This document shows positions 1 to 12,400 of a stretch of 64,000 nucleotides of DNA, one piece after another. The first letter of the stretch is position 1; every line of letters starts with the position of its first letter. A program made the position numbers and the translations under genes. The notes beneath the pieces were generated by a model. It did no database searches. It saw only the letters and a program-made list of their open reading frames with translations, and was not told where the DNA came from. Source of the DNA: Plantago elongata (lineage: Eukaryota > Streptophyta > Magnoliopsida > Lamiales > Plantaginaceae); the NCBI GenBank assembly GCA_036897095.1, contig JAYMSP010000046.1, positions 1-64,000 on the forward strand. Direction: 5' to 3'.

Positions 1-1
1 C

Positions 2-85
2 GACCAGAATTCAGGTGTGCCTACAAGTATGGCGCAAATCCGTGGTGATTTTGGAGCTGCTGGAACTCTGGCCAACTTGTTGTAG
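2..85 (+). CDS. possible C-terminal end of a gene entering from the left edge
   Basis: Reading from base 2 gives 27 codons ending in TAG. The peptide ends with GDFGAAGTLANLL, a composed, non-repetitive stretch that looks more like protein than the AT-rich DNA that follows. Base composition drops sharply to AT-rich just after the stop. I do not recognise the family. Another frame is open for longer (15-236), but its product is rich in Trp, Cys and Ile and looks like a shadow. It could equally be chance; the rest of the gene would lie outside the window. Confidence 0.3.
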   Translation, partial: DQNSGVPTSMAQIRGDFGAAGTLANLL

Positions 86-1254
86 TATATTCTGTAGATG
101 CGATTTTCTGTGGCGAAATAATCACCAAATATATTCTGATAGTGCAAATAACACATCTTTTCACGATTTACAGAGCATTGCATCGATTTGGAACAGGTGG
201 AGTGGAAGAGATACGATGATTGTCTACGCCGATTGATGAGCGGCAGACATGGAAAGAAAGAAAAAACACGAGTTTGTAAAGCTGTTTTACACTTTCTAAA
301 GTTGTTTTACACTTTTTTAAGTTGTTTTACACTTTCTAAAGTTGTTAAACTAACTGGGACTTATTATATTGTTTAACTAAAAAGAGATACTTGCTTATGT
401 TAAGAGAATCGTAATGGGTTTTAGTGAGGTTGTTTAAGATTCAAAATTTTTAAAACGGTTAAAAAGTAAGATTGATTCGAATTTTCATCTATTGATTGAA
501 AATGAAACGTATTATAAGTGAGTTGTCCTTTATTATCAACAACCACATATTAAGTTGACATTTAAAAATATTCTCTTATATTTATTTTTAAATGTTAAAT
601 TAATCTGAACCATACATCAAATACAAGCTATGATGGTATACGCCCCACCTCTCTAATCAAATTTACAAAAATACCCTTTTGTGTTTATAGATTATTTAGC
701 TTACAAATAGCAAGGGTAATGTTTCTTATACTTTTACTCTTACGTTGTTCCAAAATCTAGTGCTTCTTATATTTAGAAAAGTGTCCTTTGTGTTATTCCT
801 TTAGCTTGTCAGGGTATAAAGTAGATAATTGGGAGTGGTGATGACATATTACAATTTGAAATATTTCCTCCATCCGAAATAGATTATTTCGAATCGTTTT
901 GATGTTTAGGAAAAAAAAGTAATTATGAAATCCTAAATCAATATAGTAAAAGTATTTCGTTGGCAAATTAAGGTTCAAATTTAGAACCGAACCGGAAACA
1001 TAAATATAAAATCGTAAAGACTGAAAACCAATCCGGCATTCATCCGGTTTGGACCGAACCGAAAACCGATTCAGATGTCAGTCCGGACCCGAATGTGAAC
1101 ATCTGTTTATGTTTTATTTTTTGGCTTACTAGAGATACCCCACCCCAACCCCCAAAAGATAAAAGAAATACCAATATACCTTTTTGAATTGACCACCAAT
1201 TTTAATCAGCATCTAGCTAGCAGCTACTCATACAAAATCCAAACCACTACCAAA
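86..1254. other. non-coding stretch left of the ATL gene
   Basis: AT-rich DNA with no supported gene. It holds a 20-bp tandem repeat (281-350) and, near 980-1100, a cluster of short CCGGTT and GAACCGAACC motifs in both orientations. Such clusters often mark the ends of decayed hAT-like elements in plants, but I could not define element borders here. The ATL promoter should lie at the right end. Confidence 0.6.
281..350. repeat. 20-bp tandem repeat, three copies plus a partial
   Basis: The unit gttgttttacactttctaaa occurs at 281-300, 301-320 and 321-340 with two or three mismatches, followed by a partial fourth copy at 341-350. It lies just downstream of the possible upstream gene, so it could sit in that gene's 3' UTR. 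No function is evident. Confidence 0.85.
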
Positions 1255-1292
1255 CACTCTTTAATTTCTCAAACTATATTCTCCCAACAAAA

Positions 1293-1516
1293 GATCCAAT
1301 TTTTCCTTCAAATGTCACTCTGTATATCATTTCTTCATCATAAAAATCCAATTTTTCCTTCATATTTCACTCTGTATATCATTTCTTCAACCTAAAGATC
1401 CAATTTTTCCTTCAAATTTCACTATGTATATCATTTTTTCATCTTAAAAATCCAATTTTTCCTTCATATTTCACTCTGTATATCATTTCTTCAACTTAAA
1501 GATCCAATTTTTCCAC
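1293..1516 (+). repeat. 52-bp tandem array in the leader of the ATL gene
   Basis: A 52-bp unit beginning gatccaatttttcc recurs with exact spacing: the same base of the unit falls at 1296, 1348, 1400, 1452 and 1504. Four full copies and a partial fifth end at the ATG. Copies 1, 3 and 5 carry aaagatcc while 2 and 4 carry aaaaatcc, with matching differences later in the unit, so the real higher-order unit is a 104-bp dimer. The array is strongly pyrimidine-rich on the plus strand, as plant 5' leaders often are, and probably overlaps promoter and 5' UTR. Confidence 0.9.
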
Positions 1517-2485
1517 ATGTCTTCTTGGATAGAATCCACATTTGGGACAAAAATGAGCCCAACAATCCTCTTCATCATAGTCCTCTTAGCAATCATCCTC
1601 TTCATAGCAGCTCTAGTCCACCTACTCATCCGTTTCCTCCTAAAACACCCCTCTCCAAATCCACCAGAGACCAGAATTGTCCAGAGGCAGCTCCAGCACC
1701 TCTTCCAGATACATGACTCAGGCCTAGACCAGTCTCTAATAGACACACTCCCGTTCTTCCTCTACAAAGACATCGTCGGACTTAACTTCAAACATCGTTT
1801 GTATAATAACAGACCGGAGTCGTCGTTCGACTGCGCGGTCTGTCTTTGCGAGTTTTCGGAACAGGATAAGCTCAGGCTGCTCCCTTTGTGCAGCCATGCT
1901 TTCCACATTGACTGTATTGACACATGGTTGCTGTCAAACTCCACTTGTCCATTGTGTAGAGGGGTAATCTTGTCATCTGATGATACTACTGGTACTGGTA
2001 CTAATATCCCATGTTTCTACTTTGATGGGGTTGAACATGGGAGTTCAAGAAACCACCAGGAGTATGGTGAGGTTTCATCTGTGCTTGCTGATCAAAAGAG
2101 GGTGTTTTCTGTCAGGCTTGGGAAGTTCAAGAACTCAACTAACATTGTTGTTGATGATGATCATGAAAGTGGTTGTTTGAGTATGGAGAGTGGTGAAATT
2201 GGAGAGACAAGTAGAGGGCAGAACGGGGATTTGACATGTGATGCTAGGAGGTGTTTTTCAATGGGATCATTTCAGTATGTTGTGGCTGATTCTGAGCTAC
2301 AAGTGGAATTGAGTGAGAGTGGAAATGATAGGAAAGGCAGGGGAGGGCAAAGTTGTCATTTCACTTGCAACGATGAAGTCGAAGAGAAGAAGATCAAGGT
2401 TGGTGAGAGTTATTCAGTGTCCAAGATCTGGCTGTGGTCCAGGAGGGGTACCAGTAGATTACAGACTTCAACAAGTGTAGTATAG
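1517..2485 (+). CDS. ATL-family RING-H2 E3 ubiquitin ligase
   Basis: Single-exon gene of 322 aa, as usual for ATLs. A hydrophobic N-terminal membrane segment spans about residues 15-44. The GLD-type motif (SGLDQSLIDTLP, about 68-79) follows. Next is a canonical RING-H2 domain: C106, C109, C125, H127, H130, C133, then W137 and C144-x2-C147. This architecture (TM, basic stretch, GLD, RING-H2) defines ATLs, membrane-anchored ligases that pass ubiquitin from an E2 to target proteins, many in defence and carbon/nitrogen responses. The C-terminal half is low complexity and acidic, and the tail resembles the ATL13/46/47 subgroup (inference). The first ATG is used; a second at codon 13 also precedes the membrane segment. 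The 52-bp array abuts the start codon. Confidence 0.93.
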   Translation: MSSWIESTFGTKMSPTILFIIVLLAIILFIAALVHLLIRFLLKHPSPNPPETRIVQRQLQHLFQIHDSGLDQSLIDTLPFFLYKDIVGLNFKHRLYNNRPESSFDCAVCLCEFSEQDKLRLLPLCSHAFHIDCIDTWLLSNSTCPLCRGVILSSDDTTGTGTNIPCFYFDGVEHGSSRNHQEYGEVSSVLADQKRVFSVRLGKFKNSTNIVVDDDHESGCLSMESGEIGETSRGQNGDLTCDARRCFSMGSFQYVVADSELQVELSESGNDRKGRGGQSCHFTCNDEVEEKKIKVGESYSVSKIWLWSRRGTSRLQTSTSVV

Positions 2486-2931
2486 CTGTTTGAAGTGTTA
2501 GTTGATTGAGCTATAGTATGTTATTGTAACGGATATTGATAGGGTAGTTTTTACGAATGATTTGATATGTGTGTAATTAACTGAGTGCGTGGAAAGAAGA
2601 AATGAATACAATTTTGTTCCGTAACAAAAGAGATTTTTCAAGTATTGAGAGTTGCAATATACAGGAGTTTTGCCTCATGTATTGAAGTGGTACTCTTTTC
2701 TTGCTCAAGTTGGTTGTTTTAGTGTTTGAGCTGTTTCTCTTGATTACTTAATTGGTGTTTTTCCTTTTCTTGTGTTCTTCACACTTTACATCTTGTTACT
2801 TTAAATGCATACTATACAGTATGCATTTGATTTCGAAATAAATCGAATTCATAACCTCTATTATCATGATATTTCAGTCTAACTAAGTGAGTCAATCATT
2901 AATAGTAAGTTTGAATATGACTATGTGTTAT
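2486..2931. other. 3' flank of the ATL gene
   Basis: T-rich 3' UTR-like sequence downstream of the ATL stop. I see no other gene in it. It runs to the left border of the next MITE. Confidence 0.5.
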
Positions 2932-3156
2932 TACTTTCTCCGTCCCGCTAGGAATGAAATATTTGGATAAAGTACGATTTTTAAGAAAATATGTAATATA
3001 TGGTTAAGAATGAGTTTGAGATTAAAAAAAAGTAATAATGTGTAGTGGAAAATGAGTTGTATTGTGGGATTATTATTAAAAATGAAAAAATATTTCGTTA
3101 TTAGCGGGACGCTCAAAACGAAATTATATTTCGTTTGTAATGGGACGAATGAAGTA
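2932..3156. mobile_element. Stowaway-like MITE
   Basis: About 221 bp between TA dinucleotides, with inverted ends: ctttctccgtcccgctagg on the left and, read inward from the right, cttcattcgtcccatta. The CTCCnTCCGTCCC terminus and TA target duplication are the hallmark of Stowaway (Tc1/mariner-derived) MITEs. No coding capacity. Confidence 0.8.
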
Positions 3157-3202
3157 TTAAAACATTGAGATGAAAGTCTAGTAATGAAAATTTTAGTACT
3201 GT

Positions 3203-3303
3203 TTGGTATACAATTTGAATTGAATTTTATCAATTTAAATGGTCTATTTTATATATAAAATAGATCATTCGAATTGATAAAAGTCAATTCAAATTGTATA
3301 CCA
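3203..3303. mobile_element. palindromic MITE-like element, about 101 bp
   Basis: Nearly the whole segment is one inverted repeat: tggtatacaatttgaattga at the left is mirrored at the right, meeting near 3253 in tatata. A related palindrome with ends ttgagatacgatttgaatt lies at 28786-28884, which argues for a mobile family rather than chance. Transcribed, it would fold into a long hairpin. Superfamily not assigned. Confidence 0.65.
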
Positions 3304-5211
3304 ATCCGACCCGTATGAATTAAACCTTCGAAAGTATCATCATCGATATTAACGACAACAGACCACACAAACTTTAATGATGAGTAGGGGTCAATGCTAT
3401 TAATGGAGATTGCGCTGAAGCTTATGATGATAGTACCATCAGCTAATTCCAGTAGCAATAATATTCTTCTGCGATGCAATAACAAAAGTTCAAAAGTAAA
3501 AGCTAGATACAGATTGACAAAAGAAAAAGTAAAAGTAAAAAATAAAAATAAAAATAAAGATCAATCTTTATCTGGCGGAAAGAATAACTATGTAATTAAC
3601 TAGTCTATTGTAGAACATTCCATTCACATCATCAATGATAACTCATAAGTCATGGATGAAAATTGTTTCCATATATATTGATTGAAACTTAGACCGTACA
3701 CCGAATTTATAAGTTGAGATTTAATGAAGGTTCGACTCGAAGTTAGTTCGGTTTGATATAATTTTTATATTTTTATATATTTATTTCATAGATAAAATCC
3801 GTTAAAATTTAATAATACTCCTTAAAATTTGTATCTTTTCGAATTCAACGAGCCGACCTCGAGCTCAATTTAATTGAGCTTTGTTCGAATCATGTATCAT
3901 GATACTCCCTCGGCTTGTTTGACAACACTGAGTATATAATATTAAGTCTGTTAAATAGTATTGTAAGGCTTTGTCGAGTTGTAACAAGAAATGATGCAAT
4001 GTATGTAACTATTTAGGCCCTATTTGTGAGTGATCATCTTCTCACTCAAATCGACTATTTATACATAAAATGTTTAATTTAAATTTAAAAAATCTACTCA
4101 AATTCTATACCAATCCGTCTCTTACCTACGAGGAAAAGGAAAACTCAATAAGGACATTAGCTGAAAAGATCATGAAGTGGACTTCCAGGAAAACAATATG
4201 TTATACCCATTATGGGTGTATCACATGTGTCCTACGGGACACATGCATCATGCCAGTTTATAATGCACAAAATCATTGGTTTCTAGCACGATATGTACAT
4301 TTGTCTCTTTATTATTATATTACTATATTCTAAACTGGACCACAAAAATCTTCCATCTTCATTTTACTATAGTATATAACTATATGTGGCCTAGACATTT
4401 AGAAACATAAATACACCGATCATATTCGACTTATTCTCATAAAGAATATTGCAAATATCCGTTCACCATTCTAATGATTTCAAAATAAATTAATTAATGC
4501 ATTTTCATGTTTCGACTTTGACAACTGCTACAATATTTTTTGGATTTCTAGTGACAAATCTAAGCGTGCATTTGCATGAGGTAATCAAAATAATTGTTGC
4601 GATAATATACTAACGTCACACACGTCCAAACCTTTTTGGTTAAATTGGTGTGAGAGACATGGATGGTGACATTTTACTATCCAAATGTCGTGAAATAAAA
4701 TTGATTGAGAATTACTTTGATGTTTTCAAGCTAAAGTTATGGGTTATTTTATTTTTTTACGACATGTCTAAATTACCCTCTCCGACCTTTGTTACAAAAA
4801 TCCAAGTAGAATTTTCATTGCATAGGGTCACTCACATATTAGGTTCTTGTTTTATTGAGATTAAAAATTTTATTGTCAAATTAAGTTGAATTATTTATGA
4901 CATTTATAACATTTTTTAACACATATTAAATCTGTAAAAGGAAAATTACTGTGGCATTATCATTTTCACTCTGGCATTATCATTTGCACACATATTATCA
5001 TAAGGAACCAACTCTAAGGAAGGCGAATCGCAGGATCTTCATGCTCCGCTCAAGTGGAAAGGAAGTCCACATTTAGATTATTTAAACTAAAAATTTATAG
5101 TTGTGACAACTCACAAGAAACTTAACTGTAATTGAATTTTCTTATTAAATCAATAATAAGTGTACTTTTATTCCTATCTAGCTTTTTCACTATAATAGGA
5201 GTGTTCCAAAG
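3304..5211. other. AT-rich intergenic DNA
   Basis: No gene supported. There is a poly-A/T-rich run at 3490-3570. A stretch at 4101-4123 resembles the right arm of the palindromic MITE at 3203-3303 (tcaaattctataccaatccg), so a half copy may be present. A lone Stowaway-like end (tactccctcggcttg) sits near 3902 with no partner. Confidence 0.5.
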
Positions 5212-5513
5212 TTTAGTGGTTATTTGGATCAGAATTGTGATTGAATCCGTTTGAATTGAAGTGAATGGATGAATAGTAATTATATTGTAATTGGGTTGTT
5301 AAATTTTGTATTTGGTATAAAATTGAAATTGTGTAAGATTTTATAGGTTGAAAATTAAGTGAAAATTGAATTGTAATTAAATTGAGTGGGAATTAAATTA
5401 TAATTAAATTCAATTTTAACAAATAATTAATCAATTTTAATGACTTTAATAAATACAAATCGATCCAATTCAATTACAATTAAATTTGAACTCTAGTCCA
5501 AACATACACTAAA
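5212..5513. mobile_element. MITE-like element with imperfect inverted ends
   Basis: The left end tttagtggttatttgga pairs imperfectly with the inverse of the right end (tttagtgtatgtttgga). Inside, ttgaatt and aattgaatt tracts are arranged in mirror fashion. About 302 bp, AT-rich and non-coding. It may be a longer relative of the TTTGGTAT palindromes elsewhere in the window. Borders are approximate. Confidence 0.5.
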
Positions 5514-5690
5514 TATCCAATCATGCACCTGCTGTCTTAAAGGGCTACCCCCTCCCTCATCTTAATCAACTAGTATTCAAGATATGATGATTGGTAAGGA
5601 TTATGCCTATGACACGGATTTAGCATTGTCATTGTGTATTGGTGGTAGTTTATATCTCACATCAGTAAGTGAATTTCGAGCTATTTAATG

Positions 5691-5915
5691 TATTCCCCCG
5701 GTCTCAACTTCATCTTTTCATCCCTTAAATAAAAAATATTTCTACTTTATATAATATATCTTTGAATCTAATCATTATTTGTCCTACTTTATTCATTTTT
5801 GTTACTATTTTATCACCATCTTTCATTCTTTATCACCATCTCTTTCACTTTACTCATTTTTATTTTGATATGTATGTCCAGTCTGGTGGGAAGATGAACC
5901 CGAACTGAGGGAGTG
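5691..5915. mobile_element. Stowaway-like MITE, degraded
   Basis: Left end tattcccccggtctcaac; right end ccgaactgagggagtg is its imperfect inverse. The body holds the CTTTATTCA/TCACCATCT tracts seen in the copies at 13111, 16365 and 49175, so these form one subfamily. It lies just beyond the 3' UTR of AP1G. Confidence 0.65.
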
Positions 5916-6343
5916 TGATTATGGGAGAACGAAAAATGAGATGTTAAAGGAATGAGTAGAAGTGAAAATGAATAAAACTTCATTCAAATTTTTAAATCAC
6001 AACTCAGAGATAATAGTGTAAATGGAGTACTTATTTATACTACAGATGGGCTATTCTGAACCAGGGTCAAAATTTTCTGAAAGACTGTACTGACTAATTT
6101 ACAACATAGAAGCATAAGGCTCATGAGCATGAGCAAAGCATAAAACACAAATAAATTAAAGATCCTTCCACTTTGTGACCCAAAAGTAACTAATTCTATA
6201 AACAATTGCCTGATGATAGTCTTCTTTCTTTTCGAGTAAATCTGACATCAAAGGTACAAGTGCACAGAATGAGAGACGTCCAAGTGATTCCAGCCGAATT
6301 CAAACTCCATTGTCACAGCTCACGATTCATACAACGATAACCA

Positions 6344-6444
6344 TGGGTGATAGGACATAACAACTTCAAACTTCACGTCCTTCAGACAACTGAGAATCAG
6401 GTCTTGTTCTCAATGACAAAAATGAACAAGAGCTCATGCATAAT
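6344..6444. repeat. 3' UTR segment of AP1G copied inverted at 7268-7368
   Basis: This 101-bp block, starting 19 bp beyond the AP1G stop codon, reappears in reverse complement at 7268-7368 in intron 16 with a single mismatch. The near identity means the copy is young. Confidence 0.95.
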
Positions 6445-6462
6445 ATCAAGGGCCAGCCCACC

Positions 6463-9400
6463 TCACAAATCACGGGGGAAGTTGTTAATTTGTCCTTCCT
6501 CCAGAACATCTTTGCCGTCTACCTTATAGCTTATCCGTAGCCTCATGACCAGGGGTTTCTGAAACCAAAAGCATAGAATAGATAAGCCAGACAGCAACAA
6601 AAATGAAAGCTGGATTGGCAGTTGCTAATCTTTGAACAAATTATAAGGGAGAAAGAACGAAGTGGCTCGACAAAATGAGGTAAATGGCTCCCATAAAAAA
6701 TACAAAACTGCTCGATCCACATGTCAAAATTAGTTCAGGAGCTCTTGCTTCTACATAGAAATACATATGTGGTCATTGTATTTGAACTAAGCAGAAGAAC
6801 ATAAATGAACTTGAATACCTTGCCATGCTGGCTATTCGTAACGCGTAGCTTCTGTGTTACTGATCCACCACCACTTGCGGAAAGTGTATTGCTACTTGCT
6901 GGATCCAAGTGCAATTGAAGAAACTGTGAAGCCAATACACAAAAAAAGAAAACTCATGATGTCAGATAAAAGAATTAGGAACAAAAAATATCATATAAAT
7001 AAATCTAAAAGTCTCGAGCATACTATATTAAGAAACACTCTGCCTGATCTCAAAGAAAAGAGTAACTAATAGAGCCATATCATAAAAATTGCAAAGGATC
7101 TGCAGGCAGAATACACTAGTGTTTACATTGTAAAGTCTCGCAATATACAAAAGATTGTTTTCTAATTTTCATTGTAAAGTCTTGCAAAGCATATATATAG
7201 TAAGCAGACAAGAAAACACAGACAAAGAAAACACAGATAGCCCTATATCCAACCATGTCCAACAAAAATTATGCATGAGCTCTTGTTCATTTTTGTCATT
7301 GAGAACAAGACCTGGTTCTCAGTTGTCTGAAGGACGTGAAGTTTGAAGTTGTTATGTCCTATCACCCACGTTTATTTTAACTGATCATCTCTTGATAAGC
7401 AGACAAGAAAACACAGACAGCCCTATATCCAACCATGTCCAGCAAAAATTACACCCCCCAACAGACAGAAATTCTGAAAATAAGATTTGACGCTGCAGGG
7501 GCTTTTTTATATTACCTTGGGGACTGCAGCTTGGAATACAAAACTGGAGTAGATATTAGTTGACTTGTTTGCAAATTCAGCCGCGATTAGTGTAGTCTGT
7601 GCATTTCCAGGCTCTTTCGAGAAGTTGAACGTCATTTTCAAGGAGCTGCTCTCATATGCAACAATTGATGGATAGGTCGGTCCACTTGTCTCTGCAACTC
7701 AAAGCAATGTGTAAAAATAACATGAATAAAGTAATTGACCAAAAACATATGGACGGATGCAAAAATGACTAAATACCAGGCACAGATGACGGGGGTCCAA
7801 AGCCATCCATAAGATCCATCATTGGCGAACTTTGAGCAGGTGAGGGGGTTTGCACTGAAAGAGCTGGGGAAGACAACCCATTCAACATATCCACTGAGCT
7901 TTTGTTATCTTGAACAGGTGACAGCACATCAAGCATGGAGGAACTACTTTGAGGTGCCGGTGTTCCAATTGACAAAAGATCGAGTAGGACATCGGTTCCA
8001 CTCTTTTGTGTTCCATCAGTTCCTAAAGTATTGAAAACCAAAATAATGACTGCTTAGAAACCCATTGGTTCCATGAAGACTTATATCGCACGTCAATACA
8101 AGGTGATGCTCTAGCATAATTCAGACAACCAAATGATGTCCATTAAATAGAGTTTTATCTTATTTATATCAGGTACTAGCATGAAACCTCGTTGAAAATG
8201 CTAGATGATATAGCATAGTTCATATATCAGACAATTAATCAAATAAATTGCATGGAACTCTTGGCTTCTATATATAGTAAGAGTGGAATCTAACGAGTAC
8301 GAAGTTTCACATGGTGGAACATGATACTTTAGTTGTTTGATGGAAAGATAACTGATGTGACGTTCTTCATTTAACCAAGCAATAGTTTTTTTGGCTTTCC
8401 TACTTCACAGAGATGGTGGGGAAATGACTCCTATTACCAGTCCTTCTCACTCTTTTAATTTTGTAAACAGTAAAGTGGCTAATAGTACTCGTTCTGTCCC
8501 AGACCAATTGTCTTATTTGGTTCTAGACACGGAGATGGAGATTAAGGTAAAAAAATTATAAATCAAATGCATTTGTAGTACGTAACCTCACACGCGTAAG
8601 TGCACAATTGAACATGAATATAAATTTCGCCTAGATGGAAGTGTGACATTTGGGAGCAGATATAAAACTATAATAGGAATATGGGACATGTGGTCTGGGA
8701 CAGAGGGAGTGGATAAAAGAAACTGGTCATATTATTCCAGATTCTGATTTCTACCTGTAACAATTTGCTGATTCTAGAACAGGGCAATCGAGAAAACACC
8801 TAGGGCAAGTACTACTCCATGCATGTAGTAATAGAGGTTTCAGAATATGATATGAAAGTGCTACAAAAATCTAAGACAACTGTAAAAGGTCACCAGCATG
8901 TTATCATGACAAAGCTAAACCTTGTGAAGTGGATGACAGGTCAATTCCAAGAAGATCATGAAGAAAATCTCCACCAGAGGTGCTCGTGACTGGAACGTCA
9001 TCTGCACTTAGATCAAGCAGATCTACAAGAGGAGCTGAAGTAGGGTTTGGAACACCATTGGGTAATTTTGGCATGGTGCCATGTGAAGTTGAGACAGCAG
9101 ATGGCAATGAACCAGCCCGCCTCCCAACATAGGTTGCCTCATCAAGTACAGGCATCCTCTCAACCAATGTAGACCTGAACAACATGCAGCATCGCCATTC
9201 AAATTTGAAAATGGCAACAGATAATAATTCGAAGAAAATAAACCAGCACCAATACCTGATCTTTGCATGCTTCTCTATTATACAATTAAACTCGATGGCT
9301 CTTTGTTGTAGCTCAAGCATAAGGCTTCCTTTATGGTTAACAAGAATATTATTTATCCTCCTGTAATTAGATAAAAAAAAATTATTCATTATATTATAAT

Positions 9401-12400
9401 ACCGGCCAACAGTACTTCAAAAATGCTAAAAACTGTTACAATTTACACGAGGACAAGTACATCAGGAGACGAGTTTATGACTCTTTACTTAAAAGTGTTA
9501 ACAACGTACTCTGAGCAGGAAGGAAAACGACTTGATAGCTTGAACAAAGCAATCAAACACATAGATCGAGTTGTTAAATCAAAAGAATGGCACTTGATTG
9601 CAGTTTCTACAACATCCACAGCATCATCCTCCATTACCTGCTCCAGAGAAATGTACCAAGTCATCCACAAAACGTACAACTTTTAAGCACAAGATATAAG
9701 TTTTCTTTGGATTGTGAAAAGAATGACGATGAGCTCCAAGCACATGAATCTATCAAACATTTTTATTAGTTCATGTTGATGATTCCAAGAGAATTATTAT
9801 CTGACAGTATAAAATATACACAGGAAGTCAAGAAACTTCTGACTGTGAGATACTACAAGCCAGATACATCCCAGAATTACACCCAAAAGAGGAAAAGAGA
9901 AAAAAAAACAAATATATGTTTCTAGAACAAAGACATACCAACTTGAAGTTGGTTGACCAACCAGCATCAACACGAATGCAAACACAAAATATCCGCATGC
10001 TTTCTGATTCATTTCTGAGTGTAAGTATAACATGGAAATGTATTTGTACTTTAAATGGGGAAAGAGAACCCAGAATGTAAGTCTGGAAATTTAAGCATTC
10101 TTTCATGTAGTCTAACATGGAAATGTATTTGTACTTGTATCATGAAATGAGCCAAATTGCAGACTGTGGCCCACCAAAGAGGGGGAAATATGAAGATTAG
10201 GACAAATACCAACGCTTTTTTAAATTTGTCAATTATGAAGGTATGTTTCCATGGTACACCTTCAAATGAGATTATGAGAGCTCAAGGAACTGAGGAAGGC
10301 ATACATGTTGACAGAGATATCATAGAATTTTTCCAATTAGAGCATTACTGAACATTCTAGCATGAGGATAACAAGGTATCCTTTAAAATGTAAAATTTCA
10401 AGATATCCAACAGCCAAGAAACATATTAAATGAGCATATGCAAGCAGATGATACAGAATCCAGGATATTTAATTGGAAGAAAAGCTTTAGCAAGCAAGCA
10501 TGACTCACAGTTATTGATTCCTCTATATCAAGCATTGAAGCATTACTGACCAATATATCACCATATTCTCCAATGCACCAAACAGCAACTCGAACAAGAG
10601 TTTCCTAAGGGAAGGACAAAAAAAGAAACATCAGTGGCAAGCAAAATATGCAATATAAGAAAACAATCGTGCTAGCTTAGTTATTAATCACCTGTTTCAA
10701 TTGTAATTGTAATGCTATATTTCATGTTCAATAATAATTAAAAAAAAATTAATCACCTGTTCCCCTGTGGTTTGCACAGCCTTGTACAGTGCCCGAACTG
10801 AGTACCCATGGAGGCTAGGTGCATTAGTAATAACAACAATAAGTGCATGCCAGACTTCATCCTTCACATTGTTCCCAGCCTGCAAGAAACCACAAAAAAA
10901 AAAATCAGTTAACTGAGACATGACCAAGAATGGGGTGGTCCTTTTTCCAGCTCCTGTTCAGTAGACATCACATAATCACTTGACAGGCATACACACATGA
11001 TTGAAAATCTAATATGAAAATTAGTTTTACAAGTACCAATGAGAATATGCATCTGCATAGCATGCCTATCAGATTATAATATGAACATCTGTATTCCTAA
11101 ATTAAAGGGTACATGGTAGATATGTTACCAAATAAGTTTGTACATCATCATCTAACATCTCCCTACCTACCTACCTACCTACCTATTTAAGAAGCCTTGT
11201 TGCATTTTTGTTACAGAAAAAAACTGCCAAGATTTATTTTTCAGTCTTAAACATGCTTTAATTATTATTCAAAAAAGTGCAGTATATGCATATTCCTGCA
11301 TGCCTTTATGATATTATTATTATGATAATAATCTAATAATGCCATTGACAACAAAGTATTTTAAACTACAGAAAGTCGAACACATGAATACTGAATGGTG
11401 ATTCCTCTTGTAATAAGTTCCCAAACTCCAGAACAAAGATGCCAAATTGGGTACACAGCCCTGTTCTGTCAGATAAATGCTAGTACATCAGAAAAATTAA
11501 CCTTCTTTCAAGCCACGAAGTCTTCTAAAATCTATGTTCTAGAGGTTCAGTAGTATTAGCAATTCAAACATTCAGAATGTACACTATTCACTACAACGAG
11601 ACGAACAAAATCCCAAACATATTAACACAATGAGCCTGTGTATTCAAATTGAGTAATAGCTTTTATTAGAGATCTAGGAAAGATGTATCTGCTTTTTTAT
11701 GACTATGACGCATCACCCTCACAATTTTGAGACCACAGCATCCTAAGCCAACTATCTCTAATAACACACAAACACATGTCTGCAGACTTAGTATATCTTA
11801 AGGTTATAGACTAATAAATACTCAAAAATGTTGCTATATGTTGCCAGTTGCTCTATAATAAAAATTTGTTGGTCTTGCAGGAAATATTTTGTGCCACATT
11901 AAGAAAGATAGAGTGAATACCTCTGACAGAACCTTCAGCAACTGGTCAATGTACCATATTTTTTCTGGAGAAAATCTGGAGCAACACACGGCAGGCGAAA
12001 TTATCATTATGAAAGAAAGCAATAGCTGATAAATATACCATTGTTATGCTTTGCCCGGTACATTGTCTCATTCTTATACAATTAAATGTGAGTATTAATG
12101 TGGCATGCCTCTGTTCATTGCTAGGTTCATAGATGACTAGCACATTTTAACTAAAGCATACTACGCTGCCCTGATTTACAAGATATCTGCTATGTTGAGG
12201 TAGGCATACAGGGTATCAACATGCAACACATGATGGGCGTGAAAAAGGTCCATTATAAATTCAAAAGGACTTCTGCTCGCGCTCTGTTGTAGAAACTACT
12301 CCCTCTGTCCCATTTGACTTTTAAGTAATTTTCGAGGTCTACTTTGCCGACAAATTACTCCTATACCAGAAATGCTTTTTTAAAAAGCACACTTCCTGAA

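Noticed and set aside
15-236. 73-codon frame at the left edge
   Set aside because: Composition typical of a shadow frame; the shorter frame ending at 85 looks more like protein.
3902-3925. left end of another Stowaway MITE
   Set aside because: No matching inverted end within 500 bp.
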